Below, in pieces: positions 18,838 through 26,816 of a stretch of DNA of 44,394 nt (positions within the stretch are counted from its first letter, which is position 1; every line of letters starts with the position of its first letter). The position numbers and the translations under genes were made by a program. The DNA is from Bacteroidales bacterium (lineage in GTDB: Bacteria > Bacteroidota > Bacteroidia > Bacteroidales > UBA932). The stretch spans positions 1 to 44,394 of the forward strand of contig JAFRRR010000093.1 of NCBI GenBank assembly GCA_017428035.1. Direction: 5' to 3'. The notes under the pieces are model-generated. The model saw only the letters and a list, made by a program, of their open reading frames with translations. It was not told the origin of the DNA and made no database searches.

Positions 18838-21489
18838 ATGAGAAGACTCTTCTTTGTCCTTTCGGTTTTCATTCTGGCAGTCGGCTGCAACAAATCAAAT
18901 TGCAGCATCACCCCCGGAAGCCTTACCACCGAATACAAGGCCGATGCATTCACTGATGCGGTTTCGCCCCGTTTTTCGTGGATCAATACCAGCAAAGAAC
19001 AGGGTGCGGCCCAGAGTTCGTATATAATCAGGGTATTTAAAGATCCAGCCAATCCAGACAAGGTTTATTGGGATTCCGGCATCGTGATCAGTGATGAATC
19101 TGTGCTGGTGCCCTACAAAGGCAAGGCGCTGGAGTCCTGCACGGACTATTACTGGCAGGTTCAGGTTCGTGACCAAAAGGGCGAGTCTTCCCGCTGGAGT
19201 CCGGTATGCCACTTCCACACAGGTGTTTTGTTGAGCAGTTTGTGGCAGGCAAAGTGGATTGGGGTTCCCTGGCAGGGAGAGAATTCTTATGACTACGAGA
19301 TGAGCGAGGATGTGCAGCCGGCACCGCTGCTCCGCAAGGAGTTTGAGGTTACAAAACCGGTCAGGAGCGCACGCTTTTATGGCACCGGCCTGGGTTATTT
19401 CGAATTGTATTGCAATGGCAGCAAGGCTGGGAATGAGTACCTTGTCCCCAACCAGACCAACTATGGCTACCGCGAGAAATTGGAAGAGCGTCTGCTCAAG
19501 ATTCCCGATCCGTTCAACGGTTACAGCGTGGCCTATGTAAGCTACGATTTGACCGACAAGATTGTGCAGGGACGCAATGCCGTGGGCGCGATACTCGGCA
19601 ACGGCTACTATGACCTGGTATTCCGCCGCTTTGTGATGGGCTATGGTGTGCCCAAGTTCTTTGGACAGATAGTGATCAGCTACGAGGATGGTACAAAGGA
19701 CGTCATTGCCAGCGACACATCCTGGAAAGTAGAAAAGAGCGCCATTGTATATGACCAGCTCTATTTTGGTGAAGTGTACGATGCCCGCAAAGAGCACGAA
19801 GGCTGGTCCAAACCGGGTTATGACGATTCTTCCTGGGCGAATGCTGTGGAAAAGAGGGCTCCGGAAGGGGAGCTTGTGGCCCAGATGGGTCCCAGCGACC
19901 GTGTTACCGGCACCTGGGCGCCTACCAAGATAGAGAAGATTGACTCCACCGGCTCTATTATAGTTACATTCCCCGAATATATTTCGGGCTGGGTAGAGCT
20001 CAAGAACCTGAACCTTAAGGAGGGGCAGGAAGTCACGGTATTCAACCTTACAGAAGACTACAATGCAGCCGAAAAGGCCGTGAGCTCAATGAAATATATA
20101 GCAAAGGGCACCGGCAGGGAGAGCTGGCATCCCCGTTTTGAATATTATGCATTCCAGCAGGTAGAGATATTCGGCCTGGACGATATCAAACCCAGCCAGA
20201 TAGAGGCTCAGGCGGTCAACAGCGACGTGGAGCAGGCAAACTCGTTTGAGTGCTCCAACGACCTGCTGAACTATATGGACAAGATATGGCGCCGCACCCA
20301 GCTGGACAATATGCACGGCAGTATCCCCACCGATACCCCTCACCGCGAGCGCATAGGCTACACCGGCGACGGCCAGGCCGTAGGTGTGACCACAATGACA
20401 ACGATGAACACCGGGGCGTTTTATTACAAATGGCTGCGTGACCTCCGCGAGGCCCAGAAGCCTGACGGCTATGTATGCAATTCGGCACCCTGGCAGCCCG
20501 AAGCTGGTGGCGGAGTGGCTTTTGGCTCTGCTATGAACGTGGTTCCCTACGAATTTTACTGGGAATACGGCGACCGGCGCGCCCTTTCAGAATGCTACGA
20601 TGCTATGGCTGCCCACACCCGCTGGATGCTGAACTGGGTAGACCCCGCCACCAAGATTATGGAGAGCAGAACCGGTCAGTATTTTATGGATCTGGGAGAA
20701 TGGAACGCTCCTTGGGATATTCCTTCCAAGGCGCTGGTGCACACCGCCTTCCTATGGACTTGCGCAAGGATGACTGCAGAGGCTGCAGAGGTGCTTGGCA
20801 AGACTGCCGACGCCGCTTATTTTGCCGCGTTGCGCGACACTACAGCCGCAGCATTCCACCGCAGTTTTTATGATCCCGAAACGGAATCTTACGGCAAGTG
20901 GGGCAGCAATATGTGGGCGCTGCTGATTGGTGGTGTTCCGCAGGAGAGGCTCGACAAGGCATTGAATGCCCTGGTGGCCAATATTGCCGAGTGCGACAAC
21001 CATCTTCACGTCGGGTTTGTGGGATGGCGTTATCTGTGCGAAATACTGGTTAGATACGGCCGTGCCGATCTGGCATACGAGATCATCAACAAGCGCGATT
21101 TCCCCAGCATCGGTTATTGGATAGAGCAGGGGGCCGTCACTTTCTGGGAGCAGTGGGACGGCGTGTTCTCCCGCAATATACCATTTATGGGAGGCGGCAT
21201 CCGCTGGTTCTACCGTGACCTGGCAGGCCTTGAGCCCACCAGCCCCGGCTATAAAACTTTCGAGATCAGGCCCACCGTGGTGGATGGTCTCGACTGGGTC
21301 AAGTTCCATAAGGATTGCCCTTACGGCCGCATCGATATTGATTGGAATGTGGCAAAGGACGGCACCTTCACTCTCAAGTGCACCGTGCCCGTAAGCACAA
21401 CCGCCAAGGTCTACATCCCCGACGGCGACACCCTCCGCGAGGAAACCCTTCCCAGCGGTAAATACACCCTGAAAGGCTTAGTGAAATAG
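18838..21489 (+). CDS. GH78 alpha-L-rhamnosidase, lipoprotein (tandem copy 2)
   Basis: The 883-residue paralog of the preceding gene has the same domain order. The lipobox VGC gives lipidated Cys17. The catalytic acid motif is DTPHRERIGYTGD (D499, E504, D511): the usual Cys after the first Asp is Thr500 here, unlike copy 1. The likely base is E771 in FWEQW. Differences from copy 1 cluster around residues 410-480 and 540-560, including a few inserted residues near 415, so the copies may differ in substrate fit. The catalytic acids are intact, so it should be active. It ends a two-gene unit and converges with a DJ-1 gene across a repeat element. Confidence 0.92.
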   Translation: MRRLFFVLSVFILAVGCNKSNCSITPGSLTTEYKADAFTDAVSPRFSWINTSKEQGAAQSSYIIRVFKDPANPDKVYWDSGIVISDESVLVPYKGKALESCTDYYWQVQVRDQKGESSRWSPVCHFHTGVLLSSLWQAKWIGVPWQGENSYDYEMSEDVQPAPLLRKEFEVTKPVRSARFYGTGLGYFELYCNGSKAGNEYLVPNQTNYGYREKLEERLLKIPDPFNGYSVAYVSYDLTDKIVQGRNAVGAILGNGYYDLVFRRFVMGYGVPKFFGQIVISYEDGTKDVIASDTSWKVEKSAIVYDQLYFGEVYDARKEHEGWSKPGYDDSSWANAVEKRAPEGELVAQMGPSDRVTGTWAPTKIEKIDSTGSIIVTFPEYISGWVELKNLNLKEGQEVTVFNLTEDYNAAEKAVSSMKYIAKGTGRESWHPRFEYYAFQQVEIFGLDDIKPSQIEAQAVNSDVEQANSFECSNDLLNYMDKIWRRTQLDNMHGSIPTDTPHRERIGYTGDGQAVGVTTMTTMNTGAFYYKWLRDLREAQKPDGYVCNSAPWQPEAGGGVAFGSAMNVVPYEFYWEYGDRRALSECYDAMAAHTRWMLNWVDPATKIMESRTGQYFMDLGEWNAPWDIPSKALVHTAFLWTCARMTAEAAEVLGKTADAAYFAALRDTTAAAFHRSFYDPETESYGKWGSNMWALLIGGVPQERLDKALNALVANIAECDNHLHVGFVGWRYLCEILVRYGRADLAYEIINKRDFPSIGYWIEQGAVTFWEQWDGVFSRNIPFMGGGIRWFYRDLAGLEPTSPGYKTFEIRPTVVDGLDWVKFHKDCPYGRIDIDWNVAKDGTFTLKCTVPVSTTAKVYIPDGDTLREETLPSGKYTLKGLVK

Positions 21490-21542
21490 TACTCTACGTT
21501 CAGGGCTGATGCCTTCGCCTGAAAGGCATACGGCTGATATCT

Positions 21543-21640
21543 GCCCTTCGCATTCAGCGTAGAAAAAGCTTTGCGTAGGGAACAGGGGTTCTATGTTCTC
21601 CATGGCCCGGAGCGAAGCTTTTTCGAAGCCAGCGAAGGGC
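21543..21640. repeat. Nested palindromic repeat element, copy 1
   Basis: Outer arms GCCCTTCGC (21543-21551) and GCGAAGGGC (21632-21640) are perfect. Inner arms GAAAAAGCTTTGC (21562-21574) and GCGAAGCTTTTTC (21612-21624) pair with one G-T wobble. The core 21556-21631 matches 39629-39704 at 74 of 76 positions. It fills the gap between convergent GH78 and DJ-1 genes. A separate small hairpin ATGCCTT/AAGGCAT (21509-21529) precedes it. It may be a MITE/REP-like repeat or a bidirectional RNA hairpin. Confidence 0.85.
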
Positions 21641-21649
21641 GTATTATAA

Positions 21650-22228
21650 TTAGCGGGGAGTGAAGCCGGCAGATACTGCATTGGCGGTGTCGCGGTCTTT
21701 GATCTGGGCGAGGATGGAAAGTGCAAACTCGGTGGCATAGCCGGGGCCGCGGCCGGTGACAAGGCGTCCGTCCACTACGCTGCCAGCCTCCTTGTGCTTG
21801 ATGCCAGCTGCCTGAAGCGTGGCCTCAAAACCATCATAGCAAGTCATCTCCAGGCCGGCAAAAGTATCGCCTAGAGAAGCCAGTACAACTGCCGGAGAGG
21901 CGCAGATAGCAGCCACTCCGCCGCCCGCCGCCCAGTGTGCCTTGAGAAGCGCCATAAGCGGCCCGAACTCCGCCAGATTCTTGGCGCCCGGCATTCCGCC
22001 CGGGAATATCATATAGTCAGAAGGGGATGCCTCTGTGCTGATGATCTCTTCAAGGTCTTCCCAGCAAAGATCAGTGATAAGCTGCTGGCCGTGGGCCCCC
22101 TCTACCAGAGAATTGTCATAAATGGAAACCGATTTTACATCTACGCCGCCTCGGCGCAGAATGTCCAGTGTGGCAATTGCCTCGACCTCCTCGAAGCCGT
22201 CGGCAAAAAAAATAAAAGTTCCTTTCAT
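21650..22228 (-). CDS. DJ-1/PfpI family protein (YajL/ThiJ-like)
   Basis: The 192-residue protein belongs to the DJ-1/PfpI superfamily, whose members act as glyoxalases/deglycases, proteases or redox chaperones. The FADGFEEVEAIATLDILRRGG start (Glu near residue 14-15) and the nucleophile elbow AAICASPAVVL with the reactive Cys are typical of the YajL/DJ-1 branch. The exact activity cannot be told; a dicarbonyl-detoxifying or oxidative-stress role is the common family assignment. It is divergent from the DUF1846 gene with a 69-bp shared promoter region, and its 3' end lies 10 bp from a palindromic repeat. Confidence 0.9.
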   Translation of the reverse strand: MKGTFIFFADGFEEVEAIATLDILRRGGVDVKSVSIYDNSLVEGAHGQQLITDLCWEDLEEIISTEASPSDYMIFPGGMPGAKNLAEFGPLMALLKAHWAAGGGVAAICASPAVVLASLGDTFAGLEMTCYDGFEATLQAAGIKHKEAGSVVDGRLVTGRGPGYATEFALSILAQIKDRDTANAVSAGFTPR

Positions 22229-22248
22229 AAATCGTGTTTAAAGTATTC

Positions 22249-22278
22249 CAAAGTTAAAAAAAATGCTACTTTTGCAAA
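22249..22278 (-). promoter_or_regulatory. Minus-strand promoter for the DJ-1 gene
   Basis: On the minus strand TAACTTTG (22256 to 22249) is a consensus -7 box with TTTG (22278 to 22275) 18 bp upstream as -33. It overlaps the promoter of the divergent DUF1846 gene. Confidence 0.6.
22267..22274 (+). promoter_or_regulatory. -7 box TACTTTTG for the DUF1846 gene
   Basis: TACTTTTG matches TAnnTTTG and lies 23 bp before the start at 22298. Its box is 10 bp from the DJ-1 -7 box on the other strand, so the two promoters interleave. Confidence 0.55.
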
Positions 22279-22297
22279 ACCGCATTTCACATACACT

Positions 22298-23782
22298 ATG
22301 GACAAACTTGGTTTCGACAAGGATAAATACCTTGCTATTCAGTCGAATAAAATCAAGGAGCGCATCGCTATGTTCGGCGACAAGCTCTACCTGGAATTTG
22401 GAGGCAAACTTTTTGACGACTATCACGCCAGCCGTGTGCTGCCCGGATTCGCTCCTGACATCAAGATTCAAATGCTGCTGCAGCTGAAAGACGAAGCCGA
22501 GATAGTGCTGGTGATTAACGCAGCCGACATAGAGAAAAACAAGATCCGCGGCGACCTGGGTATCACCTACGATATGGACGTCCTGCGTCTGATAGACGCC
22601 TTCCGCGGATACGGTCTTTATGTGAGCAGCGTGGTGCTCACCCGCTTTGAAAACCAGGCGAATGCCATAGCATATCAGAAGAAACTGGAGGGACTTGGCC
22701 TCAAGGTATATCGCCATTATCCCATAAGCGGTTATCCTTCAAATATCCCTCTCATCCTCAGCGACGATGGCTATGGCCGGAACGAGTTTGTGGTTACCAG
22801 CCGCCGTCTGGTGGTGGTCACCGCCCCCGGCCCCGGAAGCGGCAAGATGGCCACCTGCCTGAGCCAGCTCTATCACGAAAACAAGCGCGGGGTGAAAGCG
22901 GGTTATGCCAAGTTCGAGACCTTCCCGGTGTGGAGCATGCCGCTCAAACATCCTGTGAATCTGGCCTACGAGGCCGCTACGGTGGATCTCAAGGACGTCA
23001 ATATGATTGACCCGTATCACCTTGAGGCATACGGAAAGATTGCCGTGAACTACAACCGTGACGTGGAGATATTCCCGGTGCTGAACCAGATGCTGAAGGA
23101 GATTATTGGCGAGTCACCGTACAAGTCTCCCACCGATATGGGTGTGAATATGATTGGCGAGTGCATCAAAGACGACGAAGTGGTTTGCGACGCCTCTTGC
23201 CGCGAGATAATCCGCCGCTACTACAATGTGGCCTGCCAGGTCCGTACCGCCAACGCCGAACCGGAACAGCTGACCAAGCTGGAAATGGTTATGGAGCAGG
23301 CACACGTCTCACTGGAAAACCGCAAGGTGGCCGTGCTGGCAGAGAAGGTAGAGGAAGAGACCGGGATGCCTGCCGCAGCTATTGAGATGAACGACGGCAC
23401 CGTGATTTCCGGCAAGACCAGTGAACTGCTTGGCGCATCCAGCGCAATGCTGCTCAATGCCCTTAAATATCTGGCCAAGATTCCCAAGGAAGTCAAGTTG
23501 ATATCTCCTCTGGTAATCGAACCCATCTGCGACCTGAAGTTGCAGCATCTCGGGCACAAAAATCCCCGTCTGCACGTGAATGAAGTGCTGCTGGCGCTCT
23601 CTATCTGCGCGCTGACCGATATCAATGCAAAGAATGCCGTGCAGTGCCTGGACGACCTGCGCTGCTGCGAAGTGCACTCCAGTGTGATTCTATCCGGTGT
23701 GGATGTGTCTACCCTTAAAAAACTTGGTGTGAATCTGACCAGCAGTCCAAAGTACCAGACCAAGAAACTCTATCACGCCTAG
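22298..23782 (+). CDS. DUF1846 family protein with P-loop
   Basis: The 494-residue cytoplasmic protein belongs to the DUF1846 family, present in many Bacteroidota, Firmicutes and streptococci, with unknown cellular role. The P-loop-like APGPGSGKMATC (G178-K183) is plain, preceded by a region with RDGYGRNEF-type conservation (DDGYGRNEFV here) and followed by NPVNLAYEAATVDL-type sequence. The N-terminal MDKLGFDKDKYLAIQSNKI is typical of the family, which fixes the start at 22298; an open frame extends upstream but overlaps the divergent gene and its promoter. The length is normal. It converges with the M28 gene with only 2 bp between stops. Confidence 0.9.
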   Translation: MDKLGFDKDKYLAIQSNKIKERIAMFGDKLYLEFGGKLFDDYHASRVLPGFAPDIKIQMLLQLKDEAEIVLVINAADIEKNKIRGDLGITYDMDVLRLIDAFRGYGLYVSSVVLTRFENQANAIAYQKKLEGLGLKVYRHYPISGYPSNIPLILSDDGYGRNEFVVTSRRLVVVTAPGPGSGKMATCLSQLYHENKRGVKAGYAKFETFPVWSMPLKHPVNLAYEAATVDLKDVNMIDPYHLEAYGKIAVNYNRDVEIFPVLNQMLKEIIGESPYKSPTDMGVNMIGECIKDDEVVCDASCREIIRRYYNVACQVRTANAEPEQLTKLEMVMEQAHVSLENRKVAVLAEKVEEETGMPAAAIEMNDGTVISGKTSELLGASSAMLLNALKYLAKIPKEVKLISPLVIEPICDLKLQHLGHKNPRLHVNEVLLALSICALTDINAKNAVQCLDDLRCCEVHSSVILSGVDVSTLKKLGVNLTSSPKYQTKKLYHA

Positions 23783-23784
23783 CC

Positions 23785-24735
23785 TTAGCGGGCCAAAGCC
23801 TGAATGACATCGAAAATAAGACGCGTGCGCTTGGCCAGAACCTTGTGGTCAATGATATCCGGCGTGTCGCTGGTCTTGAGCGTATGCTGGTGGAATCCCG
23901 ATGTGAACAGCAGCGCCGGAATGCCTCTCTGGCTGAAAGGGTAGTGGTCCCCCAGTTTGTACATAGTCTTTGTGAAGTCGTCGCTGCCGTAGAAAGTGTA
24001 GTCTATGTCAAGCCCCATTCCCTTGCGGAGATTGGAGTTTGAGATTATGTTCCGCCTGCCCTCCGGCAGAGTATTTCGGCCCAGAACTATCAGATAGTCA
24101 GGACGGTTTTTGTGTACCGGAACCAGTGTCGACCCCAGGATGTCCATATTCACCACACATCTGATATTGGAGGGCGCCACCGGCATATTACCGGAGAAAT
24201 GCTTGCTGCCGGCCATACTGTATTCCTTGCCGTCAAAGGCCACGAACAGAATGTTCACTCCGGGGCCTACGCTGTCGCGCCTCATCTGCGAGAACATATC
24301 TGCAATGGTCAGCAAAGCGGCCACGCCGGAGGCATTGTCGTCGGCGCCGGGAAAGACCCTGCCCTTTATTTTGCCAAGGTGGTCGTAGTGGGCGCAGACC
24401 ACCACATATTCATCGCTGGGCTGCAATGCCGGCACAACCCCCATAATGTTGTGCACATTAATTCCGCCCTTCTGCCAGAATACCTGGTCTGTCTTATAGT
24501 AGAAAGGCTTTAGTTCCAGCCGCTTGAAATAATCTGAAATATATTTGCCAGCAGCCCGGCCTCCGGAGGTGCCGGAGCCGCGACCTTCCATAATAGAGTC
24601 GCACAGATGCTCTATGACTGCCCGCTGCTCTCCCTCCGAAATCATCTTCTCGTAACGTTCTGCCAGCTGTGCGCTAAGGCGCAGCGGAAACAGCAAAACA
24701 AGCAGGGCGATTATGACAATGGCGGACTTTTTCAT
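23785..24735 (-). CDS. M28-family metallopeptidase-like protein, catalytic Glu missing
   Basis: The 316-residue protein is exported (signal peptide to about SAQ, residue 23) and has the M28 aminopeptidase fold. Zinc-ligand positions can be placed: H116 in CAHYDHLG, D132 in GADDNASG, E171, D198 in VVNMDILG and a His in GFHQHTL. The canonical GEE pair, where the first Glu is the general base, reads GKE here: K170 replaces it while the zinc-binding E171 stays. That should weaken or abolish peptidase activity by the standard mechanism, so it may be a non-peptidase member (for example glutaminyl-cyclase-like or a binding protein). A Lys at this place might also be a subfamily trait. It is divergent from uvrB. 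Confidence 0.85.
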   Translation of the reverse strand: MKKSAIVIIALLVLLFPLRLSAQLAERYEKMISEGEQRAVIEHLCDSIMEGRGSGTSGGRAAGKYISDYFKRLELKPFYYKTDQVFWQKGGINVHNIMGVVPALQPSDEYVVVCAHYDHLGKIKGRVFPGADDNASGVAALLTIADMFSQMRRDSVGPGVNILFVAFDGKEYSMAGSKHFSGNMPVAPSNIRCVVNMDILGSTLVPVHKNRPDYLIVLGRNTLPEGRRNIISNSNLRKGMGLDIDYTFYGSDDFTKTMYKLGDHYPFSQRGIPALLFTSGFHQHTLKTSDTPDIIDHKVLAKRTRLIFDVIQALAR

Positions 24736-24784
24736 TCTAAGGAAATCGGCTGCGAATTTAGCAATTTCTTCGGTAGAAAATCTT

Positions 24785-24792
24785 TATATTTG
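24785..24792 (+). promoter_or_regulatory. -7 box TATATTTG for the uvrB-relA-uvrA operon
   Basis: An exact TAnnTTTG match 20 bp before the uvrB start. No clear -33 box and no LexA-type operator is recognised in the 77-bp gap between the M28 gene and uvrB. Confidence 0.55.
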
Positions 24793-24812
24793 TAAACTTA
24801 TCAGCACCTCTG

Positions 24813-26816
24813 ATGTCCGAGTTCAAGATACACGCGCCTTATGCCCCCACAGGCGATCAGCCGCAGGCCATAGACCAGCTTTGCCAGGGATTCCTGTCCG
24901 GTGTCCAGGCCCAGACTTTGCTGGGTGTGACGGGCAGCGGAAAGACATTTACAATGGCCAATGTCATAGAGCGGCTGCAGCGCCCCACTCTGATACTCAG
25001 CCACAACAAGACACTTGCGGCGCAGCTGTACAGCGAGTTCAAGAATTTCTTCCCGGAGAATGCTGTAGAGTATTTTGTCTCTTATTACGACTATTATCAG
25101 CCGGAGGCATATCTGCCCACCACCGACACATACATAGAGAAGGATCTCTCCATAAACGACGAGATAGACCGGCTGCGCCTGAGTGCCAGCAGCGCCCTGC
25201 TCAGTGGCCGTCGCGACGTGATTGTGATTTCTTCTGTAAGCTGCCTGTACGGCATCGGCAACCCCGACGACTTTCACAACAGCACCATCCATATAGCCCG
25301 CGGCAGCGAGATTCAGCGCAACCAGTTTCTCTATAGCCTGGTTGACGCTCTGTATTCCCGCACAGAAGGGGAGTTCAAGCGCGGCAGTTTCCGCGTGAAA
25401 GGCGACAGCGTGGATGTATTCCCCGCATATGGCGACTTTGCCTACAGAATCGTTTTCTGGGGCGATGAGATAGAGTCGATAGAGATGATCGATCCGCTCA
25501 GCGGCGCCACCATCAGTTATCACGAAGAACTGACCATTTTCCCCGCGACCAACTTCCTTACAACCAAAGAGAGGGCGGCCAGGGCCATTGACCAGATACT
25601 GGCCGATATGGTGGACCGCTGCGACTATTTCAATGCCGTGGGGCGCCATCACGAGGCCAACCGCCTGCGCCAGAGAGTGCAGTACGATGTGGAGATGATA
25701 AAGGAGATTGGCTACTGCTCCGGCATAGAAAACTACTCCCGTTACTTTGACGGCCGGGTGGCAGGGCAGCGGCCATTCTGCCTGATTGACTATTTCCCCG
25801 ATGACTTTCTCACTTTTATAGACGAAAGTCACGTGACCATACCGCAAATCAGGGCGATGTATGGCGGCGACCGCAGCCGCAAGGAGACCCTGGTGGAATA
25901 CGGCTTCAGACTTCCCGCCGCGGCCGACAACCGCCCGCTCAAGTTCGATGAGTTCTACAAGCTGATAGGGCAGCGGCTCTATGTGAGCGCCACCCCCGGC
26001 GACTACGAGTTGGAGGAATGCGGAGGCGTGATTGTAGAGCAGGTGGTGCGTCCCACCGGCCTGCTGGATCCGCCCATCGAGGTCCGTCCTTCAAAGAATC
26101 AGATAGATGACCTGATGGAAGAGATTACCCTCCGTGCCGAACACGACGAACGGGTGCTGGTCACCACTCTCACCAAGCGTATGGCAGAGGAACTTGAGAA
26201 ATATCTCACCAAAAACGAAGTCCGCTGCCGGTATATCCATTCTGACGTGGATACATTGGAAAGGGTGGAGATCATAGAAGATTTCAAGGCCGGGCGCTTT
26301 GACGTTCTGGTGGGTGTAAACCTGCTGCGAGAGGGTCTTGACCTGCCCAGCGTGTCGCTGGTGGCCATTCTGGATGCCGACAAGGAAGGGTTCCTGCGCA
26401 GCGACCGTGCGCTGACCCAGACTGCCGGCCGTGCCGCCCGCAACATTAACGGCAAGGTTATTTTCTATGCCGATACCATCACCGGCTCTATGCAGGCCAC
26501 GATAGACGAAACCAACCGTCGCCGGGCCAAGCAGCAGGCCTACAACAAAGAGCATAACATCATCCCGCGCCAGGTCGGCACACGCGACAACAATGTACTC
26601 AGGGGCGAGATTGATTATAAGGCGGAGCAGGAAAAGAGGGCAGCATTTTTGCAGGACGATCCCGTTGTGGCATCTATGGATGCGGAGGGTCTGAAGAAGA
26701 TGATAGAGGCTGCCAAAAAGAATATGGAAGATGCTGCCGCTGAGCTTGACTTTATGCGTGCCGCCCGCTATCGCGACGATATGAACGCCCTCAAAGAACT
26801 GTTGAAAAAGAAATGA
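24813..26816 (+). CDS. uvrB: UvrABC excision nuclease subunit B
   Basis: UvrB is the damage-verifying helicase-like subunit of nucleotide excision repair; it is loaded by UvrA and recruits UvrC. The 667 residues have Walker A GVTGSGKT (38-45), the strand-separating beta-hairpin region YYDYYQPEAYLP (91-102), the DESH box, helicase motifs V/VI (GVNLLREGLD, QTAGRAARN) and a C-terminal UVR coiled hairpin (about 622-660) that binds UvrC. All parts are intact and the length is typical. The stop overlaps the start of relA (ATGA at 26813), and uvrA follows in the same run, so both Uvr subunits and the alarmone enzyme share one transcript. Confidence 0.97.
   Translation: MSEFKIHAPYAPTGDQPQAIDQLCQGFLSGVQAQTLLGVTGSGKTFTMANVIERLQRPTLILSHNKTLAAQLYSEFKNFFPENAVEYFVSYYDYYQPEAYLPTTDTYIEKDLSINDEIDRLRLSASSALLSGRRDVIVISSVSCLYGIGNPDDFHNSTIHIARGSEIQRNQFLYSLVDALYSRTEGEFKRGSFRVKGDSVDVFPAYGDFAYRIVFWGDEIESIEMIDPLSGATISYHEELTIFPATNFLTTKERAARAIDQILADMVDRCDYFNAVGRHHEANRLRQRVQYDVEMIKEIGYCSGIENYSRYFDGRVAGQRPFCLIDYFPDDFLTFIDESHVTIPQIRAMYGGDRSRKETLVEYGFRLPAAADNRPLKFDEFYKLIGQRLYVSATPGDYELEECGGVIVEQVVRPTGLLDPPIEVRPSKNQIDDLMEEITLRAEHDERVLVTTLTKRMAEELEKYLTKNEVRCRYIHSDVDTLERVEIIEDFKAGRFDVLVGVNLLREGLDLPSVSLVAILDADKEGFLRSDRALTQTAGRAARNINGKVIFYADTITGSMQATIDETNRRRAKQQAYNKEHNIIPRQVGTRDNNVLRGEIDYKAEQEKRAAFLQDDPVVASMDAEGLKKMIEAAKKNMEDAAAELDFMRAARYRDDMNALKELLKKK

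Noticed and set aside
10232-21489. Classical polysaccharide utilization locus
   Set aside because: No SusC/SusD pair, no hybrid two-component or ECF regulator is present, only GH78 genes with transporters.
21478-21762. Minus-strand frame through repeat copy 1 and its match at 39491-39748, both containing GFEKASLRA and ENIEPLFPT
   Set aside because: The shared peptide string is just the translation of the 76-bp palindromic repeat. Both frames run into the ends of real genes and neither has a start region or a recognisable family.
21935-22297. Upstream extension of the DUF1846 frame
   Set aside because: It overlaps the divergent DJ-1 gene and the shared promoter; family members start at the MDKLGFD sequence (22298).
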